Assembly: GCA_039090855.1 (NCBI GenBank)
Contig: CM077013.1
Span: forward strand, 142,373,240 to 142,437,239
Length of the DNA stretch: 64,000 nucleotides
Direction of reading: 5' to 3'
Source: Macrothele yani
Taxonomy: Eukaryota; Arthropoda; Arachnida; Araneae; Macrothelidae
A program made the translations under genes and the position numbers. Under the pieces are notes generated by a model, which saw only the letters and a program-made list of their open reading frames with translations, ran no database searches and was not told the origin of the DNA. Shown here one piece after another: positions 55,005 through 64,000 of this stretch; the stretch's first letter is position 1; every line of letters starts with the position of its first letter.

Positions 55005-57128
55005 ACTGTACTTGCTGTCTTAATAGAGATGAAAGCATCTTAATAGAAAAGCCAAATTTAAAAAATAGAGAATAGTTTTTAAAAACTCAAGTGTCAGGTT
55101 AAAATTTTCAGGCACATTGGATTTATCTACCACTGCTCTTAACAGCCCTGATGTTAGAAACAGGTTTGTTCAGAAAATGTCTTATTGCTTAAATTCTCTT
55201 TACCCTAAAATCCACATGCTACCTAAAACCAAGATACTTGATTCAATAGTTTTATTGTTGGATATGGGTGATCTCTTTGAGCAGTAAAACATAATCATAC
55301 ACCTCACCAAAGTAAAAAAAAAAAGATCTTACCATAGTCATAGGTAAAGTCTTTGACACTATCCCTGAAAACAGCTAGCTGACATGGAGGTACAGCCACT
55401 CCTGCATAATATAACAAACATATGAATGGTTGAGCTTTACTGTGCAAGACATGAATATCCTCATGAAATGCTACACACCAGATGAGAAACTGATCTCTGA
55501 ATTCATCATAAGCCAGCTGAGCACATAGAGGTACCACTACCAAACAATGTATACTTATGTGGATAAAAAGCAATATTCAAAATGAGAATACAGCTTATCT
55601 AATAAATTCCACATCTGGAATTCACAGCTTTACATATTTCAAGCCGTATTAAACTTCCTGCCACCACATACCTGATCACATTAATGTATTTCAGTATGGT
55701 GCCAGAAATTCACACACATAAACCAACACAACTTTCTTTTTTCTTTCATTACTTGACCTCCCACCTTTTTGTTTTCATATGACATAAATAATATTTAACA
55801 AATTAGCTGAAAAAAATGCCTTTAATTTTTTAACTACGATTATAAAAATAAACAAAAAGGGAAAATACAGATGTGGTTTCATTCACCTTCCCCAAAGCAC
55901 AGGCACAAAACTGGTAAAAATTTCCTCTTCAAATTGTTTTCAAAAGCAACGCACGCTAACTTTAAATAAGGATATTCCAAAATTTCACGAAAAATTCACG
56001 TTTATGTGGCAAATAAATTCCTGTTTTTGCAGAGAAGAGCTCACACAATCCAAAATTCAGATCCTTGATACTCAGTCAACATACCGATACTACTAAAGGC
56101 GTAAAGCATTTCTGCCACTGCTGCCGATCTGCAAATATTTCGAGGCAACAGAATGATATATTAGGATTATATTTTTTCATTCTACCCTGGAATGAACGAA
56201 ATGTGAATGATGTAAAACCGCAGCAAAATTAATCGAAAATGACGTGTATATGATTCAGCTTAAAGCTGCAGGGCCAATGGAATTGCATCTGTCTGAAAAA
56301 AAAATTTCATACCACAAAAAAAAAACTTAAGCTCAAAAATCATCCTGGCGAAACAAGATATCAACCTTTTTAAAACACGTACTTACAAAAAAATTTAAGC
56401 ACAAAAATATGATGGAACACCAAATTTTAAAAATACATCCGGCGAGTCCACGCATATATTTGAGAAATACACTGAGAAACGTCAATGTTTCAAAATTATG
56501 GTTAAACTTACCTATCATCGAAAGAAATTTCCATTATCCAAACAATTAAAAATAAAGCCAAGGATTTTAAACAGATGCCAATAAAACAGATTCACTAATT
56601 AACTTTAAACAACATTAAAATTATTGAACTTGAAACAGAGCCTTCCCTATAAACACAGCTGACACAATCACTTGTCAGCAGTAAAGCCGACATAAGAAAC
56701 AAACCAAACAGACTGACATTGAACGTTGCGGATGAATACAAAGAAATGCAGTTAAACATCAAAGCAGTAAGTGAAGCATCTTCTTTAACGCAGAACTGAA
56801 AGCAACATAAGCTGTTTTAGAAGTTCCTGTAAATTTAATGTTTATTTATTAAGTCAAATATTAAAAATCAAGAAATAAATTATATGATACTATATTGCGT
56901 AGCGGATGATTCTACACACAGATTTATTGCAGCGTTGCCAATTTATACAATAAGAGAAGCTTCCGCTTCTTCCAAAGCCAATGCACCAAAAACATTTTTA
57001 ATAATTTCATTATTACTAGATGAAAACTCCATGAACAAATATTATTAATAAATTTGTAAATAACAGTGCGGGAGACATTATTATAAAAAAGTGTGTTATA
57101 GTGAATATGGATTCTGGTCATAATATAC
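55005..57128. other. Mostly no gene; weak exon-like stretch at 55333-55401
   Basis: On the minus strand, 55401-55333 is open (GVAVPPCQLAVFRDSVKDFT), preceded by TTATATTATGCAG and followed by GTAAGA. I do not recognise the peptide and 23 codons may be chance. The rest is AT-rich without signals I can support. Confidence 0.3.
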
Positions 57129-57347
57129 TTTTTTTTTTTGATTGGAGGTTTAACGACCACCGTGAGCAACTCAATGGGCTATAAGCAGTCGCCCGTCCCT
57201 AATTTAGGGTCACTGGTTCCAGGGAAAGGAATGAGCCAGTGCCGTAAGACAAACACAACATCGATGCCTCACCGGGATTCGAACCCGGACCCCTTTCGGA
57301 CGAATGATCAGAGACCATCGCTTAGACCACTGGGCCACCGGGGCGGC
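57129..57347 (-). repeat. tRNA-derived SINE, copy 8
   Basis: Close to consensus. T-run at 57129-57139, GATTGGAGGTTTAACGACC, B box (minus) GGTTCGAATCC, head GCCGCCCCGGTGGC at 57347. Head-to-head with the next copy. Confidence 0.95.
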
Positions 57348-57348
57348 A

Positions 57349-57509
57349 CCCGGATTTTAATCCCGGTGAGGCATGGATGTTGTGTTTGTCTTACGGCACT
57401 GGCTCTCTCCCTTCCTGGAACCAGTGGCCCTAAAAATTAGGGACGGGCGACTGCTTATAGCCCATTGAGTTGCTCACGGTGGTCGTTAAACCTCCAATCA
57501 AAAAAAAAA
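57349..57509 (+). repeat. tRNA-derived SINE, copy 9, head-truncated
   Basis: Starts within the B-box region and runs to AAACCTCCAATC plus A-tail. With copy 8 it makes an inverted pair of more than 150 bp per arm. Confidence 0.93.
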
Positions 57510-57537
57510 TGTAACAGTATTTACAGATCCTGTAAAT

Positions 57538-57753
57538 GCCGCCCCGGTGGCGCAGTGGTCTAAGCGATGGCCTCTGATCATTCGTTCGAAAGGGGTCCAG
57601 GTTCGAATCCCGGTGAGGCATGGATGTTGTGTTTGTCATACGGCAGTGGCTCTCTCCCTTCCCTGGAACCAGTGACCCCAAATTAGGGATGGCCGACTGC
57701 TTATAGCCCATTGAGTTGCTCTCGGTTGTCGTTAAACCTCCAATCAAAAAAAA
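57538..57753 (+). repeat. tRNA-derived SINE, copy 10, full length with target duplication
   Basis: Best reference copy. A box TGGCGCAGTGG (57548-57558) and B box GGTTCGAATCC (57600-57610) form an internal RNA polymerase III promoter. The head resembles a class II (Ser/Leu-like) tRNA (TAAGCGATGG). The body ends GGTCGTTAAACCTCCAATC plus A-tail. ATCCTGTAAA occurs at 57527-57536 and 57755-57764, a 10-bp target duplication. Confidence 0.95.
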
Positions 57754-57856
57754 TATCCTGTAAACAAAAGGTAACTATTTTTCGTGATGAAAGATGAGGC
57801 AAGGCGGATCGAATTATTTTTTTTACTTGCTTTAAATCAGGTTGGCAGCCACTCAG

Positions 57857-57930
57857 TTAAATAAGTATGCCACTTATTTAATTTAGTTAAATAAGTATGC
57901 CACTTATTTAATTTAGTTTAATAAGCATGC
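57857..57930 (+). repeat. 30-bp tandem repeat
   Basis: TTAAATAAGTATGCCACTTATTTAATTTAG occurs about 2.5 times. Each unit is itself partly palindromic (TAAATAAGT..ACTTATTTA). Confidence 0.9.
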
Positions 57931-59035
57931 CACTTTTTTTTTGTCTTTTATATATCATCGCATTTTGTCTAAAATTATTGAAATTGGGTGTTTTTATGGA
58001 TCCAAAGTTCTGTAAACTTTGTCATGGAGAGATTAGGCCTAAGTACAGTATCATATGACACTCAATTAAAAATTTTGCGTCCTGTAGTCTTGTAACGGGA
58101 TCAAAACCAAATTCAATACGATGATTGGGCAAGAATCCCAGTAATTACGGAGAAAAATTGCCTCCAGTATTGTATTTGTGCTAGCCAGCTTTTTGACACG
58201 TAGATTCAATGAAAGATAATGCATTTCCGAATAAACTTGAGAAAGCTTTCCACGATTTGGAAGGATATTCACTTATACCTACCCATACATGACACTAATC
58301 ACTTTTAGTATAACTCCAGGATAAAAAAAAAAGAGATGCTTCGGTAAAATTTTAGCAATATTACCATACTGCACGGGACCAGAAGCACGTATATCTATGA
58401 GTATAGTTTACAGCAATAGCATCGAACCTGTCTTCAGCGCCCTCTGTGATTTCATGATTTCAAGAACACGTCTGCAGAAGCGCACGGCACACTATCTCTT
58501 CTAGCCACTGTACCAGTAGCATGGTGGTAGTAGATTCTCTGAAACCACTGTTGCACAACAACTGCGAACTAATCAGAGGAAAATGCAAAAAAATAAATAA
58601 AAAAATACATAGGCCTGAAGCCCTGGAGTAAAAGGAACCAGAAGAAATTAAACTCTCTTTCATCATCGTAATTTAAAAGAAACAATATATTCTCTAAACC
58701 TGTTTTCAGTGACGTCAAAACTGGCCCCCAGCTTCTCTGGTGAGGACCGTGTCAGGCTGTCGGCATTCAGTTTCTAAAAGCGACGAACCAGCCCATCTCT
58801 CTTTTGTAGCCCTGTATTTTAACAGCGGACACCCTAAATCGTTAAAGCAACTGTAATTCAAAAGCTCCCCAGATGGTGCTACAGGTCATGTTTCTATTTC
58901 CTTGTGGATCCAATGCAGAGGTTTAAATTTCCAGAGTGTGCGCGATTAAAAAAGCGCCACTGGTCATACTCGTTTGCGTTTGGAATAGCGTGGAGTCACA
59001 AATACACTTCAGCGTTCAGCTACGAGTTTTCTACC
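57931..59035. other. No gene recognised
   Basis: Nothing supported. Confidence 0.5.
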
Positions 59036-59261
59036 CTTTTTTTTTTTTTTTTTTTCATTGGAGGTTTAACGACCACCGTGAGCAACTCAATGGGCTGTAA
59101 GCAGTCACCCGTCCCTAATTTAGGGTCACTGAATCCAGGGAAGGGAGAGAGCCAGTGCCGTAAGTTGAACAAAACATCCATGTCTCCCCGGGATTCGAAC
59201 CCGGACCCCTTACGGACAAATTATCAGAGGCCATCGCTTAGACCACTGCGCCACAGGGTCG
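59036..59261 (-). repeat. tRNA-derived SINE, copy 11
   Basis: T-run 59038-59055, complete body, B box GGTTCGAATCC on the minus strand, head slightly changed (CGACCCTGTGGCGCAGTGG). Confidence 0.93.
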
Positions 59262-59279
59262 CGTATTTCACAAGTGAAT

Positions 59280-59560
59280 GTACGGAATTGCGATTAAGGC
59301 CATTTCCGCCACGCGATTGGTTCAGAGCCTTTTTGGAGATTGCGGGTAGGGGGGCCTACAAGAAGAGACATGTAGGCTTTGCTGCACACGCCATCTGCCA
59401 TTTTAATGGTTGGGTGTTTTCATCAAGGAGGTTAGAATAGAACTGGAGACACCCTACGCAGTTTCCCGTGAAGCCAATTAGCTGCGACCCCACCCGCACA
59501 GCGGCCATCTTGTTTGGTACAAAACAATCTATTCTGCTACGTGTGTGAGAGCCTGTTGAC
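59280..59560 (+). promoter_or_regulatory. Promoter-like region upstream of the THAP-like exon
   Basis: CpG-richer than its surroundings. CGCGATTGG (inverted CCAAT box) at about 59312, GCCAATTAG at about 59473, and GCGGCCATCTTG (YY1-type motif, which in animals often sits just inside the transcription start) at about 59500-59513. A plus-strand ATG follows at 59730. Motifs only; no proof of activity. Confidence 0.4.
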
Positions 59561-59729
59561 TCGTGCTTTTACACGTTTCAGTTATTTCAGGATCGAATAC
59601 AAGTTTTATTTACAAAAATCAAAGCTGGGGTTTATCGACTGCAATAACAGATAACCTGGGATATTAAATTTAGGACGTTCTGATATCTGGATAATTCTCA
59701 GGATCACGTTGTAGTGGCTTATCGGCAAA

Positions 59730-59802
59730 ATGCCGGGATGTGTTTCTATAGGCTGCACTAATTGATCGTCCAAAAAATGCCAGGGATTACCTTTCTTATG
59801 TA
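59730..59802 (+). pseudogene. THAP-like zinc-finger first exon with in-frame stop
   Basis: ATG at 59730 with A at -3 opens MPGCVSIGCTN, then TGA, then SSKKCQGLPFL in the same frame. THAP domains bind DNA and start with a Met-Pro, a C-x4-C pair followed by Asn-Arg and a Phe-rich strand. Here the C-x4-C pair and Asn match and the stop falls exactly where Arg (CGA) is expected. TGTAAGTAC after the Phe-Leu gives a plausible donor, and a promoter-like region lies upstream. Later parts of a THAP domain were not found. Either a dead gene or P-element relative, or a coincidence over a short peptide. Confidence 0.35.
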
Positions 59803-61440
59803 AGTACTTATATTTTTTATATTGGACTAAAATATGGTATGGATGTTTGATTAAGAAATATGGTATGGATGTTTGGCAGTGGTGGAAATTTGGAAATGCA
59901 TTTTTCATAATAAACTCGTGAGTGTGTCCTCACGTGGATCTAATTTGAAGTTAATGCAAAACCAATCGACTGCACAACGTTCTGTTTTGCAGCAGTACAC
60001 GGTATCGTCAGAGTCCATTTAGCGAGGGGGGCTGCAGCCCCGGGCCCCACATTTTCGAGGGGCCCCAAAAATATGCAGGATGATTGAAGAATTGACAGAG
60101 TTCTGCAGGGTTTTTTTGGTTTTGCCTTGTGAAAAAAAAATTCTTTTTCTTTCCGCTTTTTTAGGAGTCGTCCGCAAAAAATATAGTCGCCCCCAGTCCA
60201 TCCCAAATCTTTGGAAAGCATTACAGAATTTTTTTTGTACACATCTGCAATTGGGAGAAATTTTCATACATTAAGAATTCGTTTGAATCATGATATTTGG
60301 ATCATATTCTTTTGCCCACTACTTCGATATAATTTCAACAAGATGAACCCAACCCTGGGAGAAGAAGGAGGGGGTTAAAGCAGAACTTTAACCCCCCTGG
60401 TATCCATTTTTCAAACGTGCATTTTTACATTTTCTTGCTACCACTGATTCGTCCATGAATCATGGGAATATGACGGGGGATATTTTTATGGCTTCCTCAT
60501 ACTATTTTGGGAATGTTTTCTCCTGGGTATTTTTATTCTGCCGCCCAATGTGAAATCTTAGATGTGCCACTGATACTGGGGCCCCACAATACTGCCCAGT
60601 CCCCGGGCCCCCATCTCCTTAAATGTGTTCTGGGTATCATCTTACCATATTGCAGCTTTATTACGGCAAGGGCCCTGCTCGATTTACCAGCTTCCTTATT
60701 CTTTGTACTGCCGTAGTAACAGAGCAGTAAAAATAATGCAATTATTTTTTGCATTGATTGAATTTTTTCGGGAATAGTAAGTTGTTTGTTTATATGGTTT
60801 AAAATATGTGATTTCTCTTGTGAAATCAAAGACTTATTTTGTGCAAATATATTATGGATGTTTTTATTTACAGTGTATCTGAACCTTATATATGCTTTGC
60901 CTGAAAACTACAAGTTTGTTGTCACAAGCCTCCGGCTTTAATTCAGACTATTTGAGATATAGTGTTGTGGTGCAGAGATGTTCTTATGAATACTGCAATC
61001 ATATTTCTATTTCTAATTGTTGTAAGGATTCATCTTGTAAAACATCAATGATCAAAAGAGATAGAATTTATTAGGAACAAAAACCTGCAGTATCAAAGAT
61101 TTAATGGTAAGTTGATTGTTTTTATAGTTGCATTTTTTAAGGGATTTTCAAGGTCTTAGAAGTTGATTATGTATTGCATGAAAATACAGTTTGTATGTTA
61201 GTCTACTCCTATTTTAAAAGTTACATTGGATGATGTGTTTAGTGTTTGCACCACGACCATCAGCTACACCCAAAGGGTTGTGGCACGTAACCTTACGAGC
61301 TATCGGGTCCAGGGAAACCATGCGTACGTGTCAAAATGAAGAAGAACCGAAAGTCCCTCATTCTTGTTAACATGTAGGCGAAATAGCTTGCAGAGGAGAA
61401 TAACACAATCCCAGAATTCCTTGTGGTAATTAGCATGTGC
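59803..61440. other. No gene recognised
   Basis: Two G/C-rich palindromic patches (GGCTGCAGCCCCGGGCCCC near 60030 and CCCCGGGCCCCCAT near 60601) stand out from AT-rich sequence. No exon seen. Confidence 0.5.
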
Positions 61441-61662
61441 CTTTTTTTTTTTTTGTTATTGAATGTTTAGCGAAGACCGTGAGCAATTCAATGCGTTATA
61501 AGCAGTCACCAGTCCCTAATTTAGGGTCACTGATTTCAGGGAAGGGTGAGGGCCAGTATCGTTAGACAAACACAACATCCATATCTCACCAGGATTCGAT
61601 CCCGGATCCCACTCGTACAAACGATCAGAAGCCATCGCTTAGACCACTGCGCCACCGACTGG
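61441..61662 (-). repeat. tRNA-derived SINE, copy 12 (older)
   Basis: T-run at 61443-61454, body with several substitutions, B-box region GGATCGAATCC on the minus strand, head at 61662. Confidence 0.9.
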
Positions 61663-61947
61663 CCTTGCTTTTTTTTTTTTACTGCTGGTAACTATTAAGC
61701 TCATTCTTGTATTTGGAGCGTAAATTTTGTTTCAAGGAATGCATTTATCAGGTGTCACCAGCTATGTACCTGTGAAACACTTTGGAGGAGATAAAGATCC
61801 AAGGTTTAAATGAAATTTTTCGAATCACTAAAAATTTGTTAAAAGTCAACAGGAAAATCCTGGAATTAAAGAAAAAAATATTAACACCTCTATGGTATCT
61901 AAAATATAGTACATGTGTAAATCAATATGTAAATAAAAGTCTTTATA
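61663..61947. other. No gene recognised
   Basis: Nothing supported. Confidence 0.5.
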
Positions 61948-63331
61948 CACTGGCGGAAAGTGAAACAAGAACACCAAGAAGGTGATGTCTGATACCAACG
62001 AAATTTATATAGCATAATAACGGAATACAGAGGATAACGTGATCAAAACATTATGACAAAATACAGCTGTATTTGCTGGTAAACTGAAAAATAACATTTC
62101 CATATAACATGGTTAGTACGAGGTTGAACCGCCATGAACTGCGTCACACTGTGCAATTCTGGCATGGAGTCTGTCTTACAGATGTTGGATGAAAGTTTGG
62201 GGTATTGAGTTCCAAGCATCCTCAACCTGGACACGTAAATCGGGGATAGTCGTGGCTGGCCGTGGAGACCGGATAAGTCGTTTCCCATAAAATCCCACAC
62301 GTGCTCAATGAGGGACAAATCCGGTGAACGTGCAGGCCATGGAAGTTGTCTCACACCCTGAAGTGTATGTTGCGTTGCACGTGCCGTGTGTGGGCGTGCG
62401 TTATCTAGCTGGAAAACACCACGATGAACCGACCTTACAAATGGCACAACAACGGGCTGAATGATGTTGTTGATGTAGGAGGTGCTGTTTAACATACCCG
62501 ATACAAACACTAGTTGTGTACGGGAATAATAGCCGAGTGCTCCCCACACCAGGAGACCAGGTGTAGGCCCTGTGTGTCGCTGGCGGATGCAAGAAGGGTT
62601 GAGACGTTCCCCTGTGCGTCTGCGAACACGCATACGGCCATCAGAGGCTCCCAAACAGAATCTGCTTTCATCGCTGAACACGACAGATCGCCATTGCGTT
62701 CTCCAGTGCAGACGTTGGCGACACCACTGTAGCCGCTCCTGACGGTGGGCTGGAGTCAGAGGTACACGTGCACGTAGTCCTGCATCCAGTAGACGGTTGC
62801 GGATTGTTCGCACTGTCACCTCAGGTGCAACGGCAGCTCGGATTTGCGTCGCAGTGGATGTTCTGCTTGACAACGCCGGTCTTCTTATGCGTCGATCGGT
62901 CCGCTCATCAGTCCGTCTGTGACTCCCGGTTCCACGTCTTCTCGTGTGGGAATGTTCCTCGGACCATCTACGCCACCATCGTACCACTACCGATACTTCC
63001 CGTCCAATGCGCTCCGCAATACGACAACCCAACCTCGCTCAAAGTCCGATAACTGCTGAAATCGTACACGTCTTCCATGTCCAGGCATTGCAGCTTCTTC
63101 AAGATCTTCGCACGTGTCCGTACGCCGACGACTGATTACATTCACTTTGCCGTACTCCTTAAATACCACCAACGATAATTTGCATATTATGCCGTTCTGT
63201 GGCGTAACCGCTCACCGGTTGTTCCCGAAATTAACATCACACCTACGTAAACTCGACTTCATTAACATATGTAAATTTCGTGATCACCCGCCAATTCCTT
63301 CATGGTGTTCTTTTTTCACTTTCCGGCAGTG
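61948..63331 (-). mobile_element. Tc1-like element with both ends, best preserved
   Basis: Left CACTGGCGGAAAGTGAAACA and inverted right CACTGCCGGAAAGTGAAAAA, both continuing AGAACACC; TA outside each (61946-61947 and 63332-63333). About 1.38 kb. Confidence 0.94.
62043..63088 (-). pseudogene. Tc1-like transposase, nearly intact
   Basis: The start ATG at 63088 (MPGHGRRVRFQQLSDFERG) is followed by a small deletion that changes frame near 63035. From 63032 a 329-codon frame is open without interruption: IAERIGREVSVVVRWWRRW (helix-turn-helix), VVFSDESRFCLG (first Asp), GLLVWGALGY, QLDNARPHTARA (second Asp) and SPDLSLIEHVWDF (Glu). I count 32 residues between second Asp and Glu, as in the 9-kb element. 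The C-terminus may run past the usual end because the frame continues into the terminal region. One N-terminal lesion is enough to prevent a full-length product. Confidence 0.9.
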
Positions 63332-63333
63332 TA

Positions 63334-64000
63334 TAGGAATTACCCATGCTGTTTGCCTTTGGACTTTCACAGCAACTTGTTATACATAGTTTCATTTGTG
63401 TGTGTACAGTAATTTGCTTTCTTTAACATTAGGAAGAAAAAACAGTTTTCAATTAATAACAGATCTTCACTCCACCCTTATGTGTTCAGTGAGAACAGTA
63501 ATTTCTAGGAACTAGCAAGCCAATTTTTATTTATTTATCCAAGAAACTCTACCTGTAAGTCCACAAGCACCATGTGCCCTTCTGTGAATCTCAACTTTTG
63601 GAATGAACAGAGAGAGGAATAATAACATCAAAGATATGACTGTGCACAAAAGTGCTTTTGTTATTTTGTTGTTCGAGGGCAAAACTGATGCGCCAATGTA
63701 TGAGTATATCTTTTCTTTAAAAGTTATCTTCCACAGCAAGCTGACTTCTAATTTATTAGCTTCCTACAAAGTGAACTTGTGTGTGCTCTTGTGCCCCCTA
63801 GCCTCTTATTTTTTTCCAGAATTTTTATTTCCTGCTTCTCTAAATTCATAAGTACTAGCATTAAGAAGATGGACCCAGGGTAGAGATTCTTACTTATAAA
63901 CAAACTTCACCCCCATAAATAGTTCTCGGTGAGAGCTACTAACCAACTAATCCCCCTAATATATTTTCTTTTTCAGTTAAAAAGACAAAAAATTTTTGAA
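63334..64000. other. No gene recognised
   Basis: Nothing supported to the end of the window. Confidence 0.5.

Noticed and set aside
56333..56518. GTAAGT donor after a short open frame, possibly a WNK 5' exon
   Set aside because: Only a donor-like motif in AT-rich DNA, with no promoter or start context to support it.
57600..57610. B-box motifs taken as tRNA genes
   Set aside because: Each sits in a SINE body with a common tail and target duplication; the acceptor and anticodon arms do not form a proper tRNA.
59966..60267. Two overlapping minus-strand frames of 82-100 codons
   Set aside because: Different frames of one low-complexity region rich in homopolymers; no conserved motif.

Overview
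The window is eukaryotic, AT-rich and densely repetitive. Nothing in it looks bacterial: there are no operons or ribosome-binding sites, coding blocks end at GT...AG splice signals, and most ORFs are decayed transposases or reverse transcriptases. The Tc1/mariner, piggyBac, hAT, MULE/FLYWCH, RTE and Penelope-like families, a tRNA-derived SINE and an invertebrate-like WNK kinase exon suggest an invertebrate animal. I lean towards an arthropod (for example a chelicerate), but the species cannot be fixed from sequence alone.

Host genes are few. The only confident one is the 5' coding part of a WNK-family Ser/Thr kinase on the minus strand (37162-38375). It ends at the start of the kinase domain, with the hallmark Lys in the glycine-rich loop and Cys in the VAWCEL strand. 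Two open segments are joined in frame if a canonical GT-AG stretch of only 19 or 34 nt is removed. A weaker candidate is a THAP-like zinc-finger first exon at 59730, carrying a stop codon, below a promoter-like region with CCAAT and YY1-type motifs.

Layout. 1-6 kb: Tc1 (DD36E spacing), a MULE remnant, and a hAT-type element with an 8-bp target duplication that contains RTE fragments. 6-9 kb: AT-rich sequence, microsatellites and a minisatellite. 9-10.6 kb: a complete but broken Tc1 element. 10.6-22.5 kb: tandem and dispersed repeats, including one carrying nuclear-receptor DR1 motifs, three SINEs and a long foldback. 22.9-27.5 kb: a mariner remnant and a 2.3-kb RTE copy. 28-36.4 kb: a perfect hairpin, a second RTE copy, a SINE and a mariner element with intact ends. 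37-38.4 kb: WNK. 40-43 kb: Tc1 remnants. 43.7-52.3 kb: a nested cluster of Penelope-like element, SINE, two Tc1 elements, a second LINE family and piggyBac, plus a 150-bp foldback derivative of the Penelope element. 52.8-55 kb: nested hAT-type elements. 57-59.3 kb: SINE cluster. 61.4-63.3 kb: SINE and the best-preserved Tc1 transposase.

Most transposases carry stops, frameshifts or deletions. RTE copies at 25 kb and 30 kb are nearly identical and SINE copies keep clean target-site duplications, so some activity was recent. The most unusual items are the WNK micro-intron candidate, the Penelope-like element with inverted ends and its minimal foldback derivative, the perfect long hairpins, and the repeat that disperses DR1 motifs.
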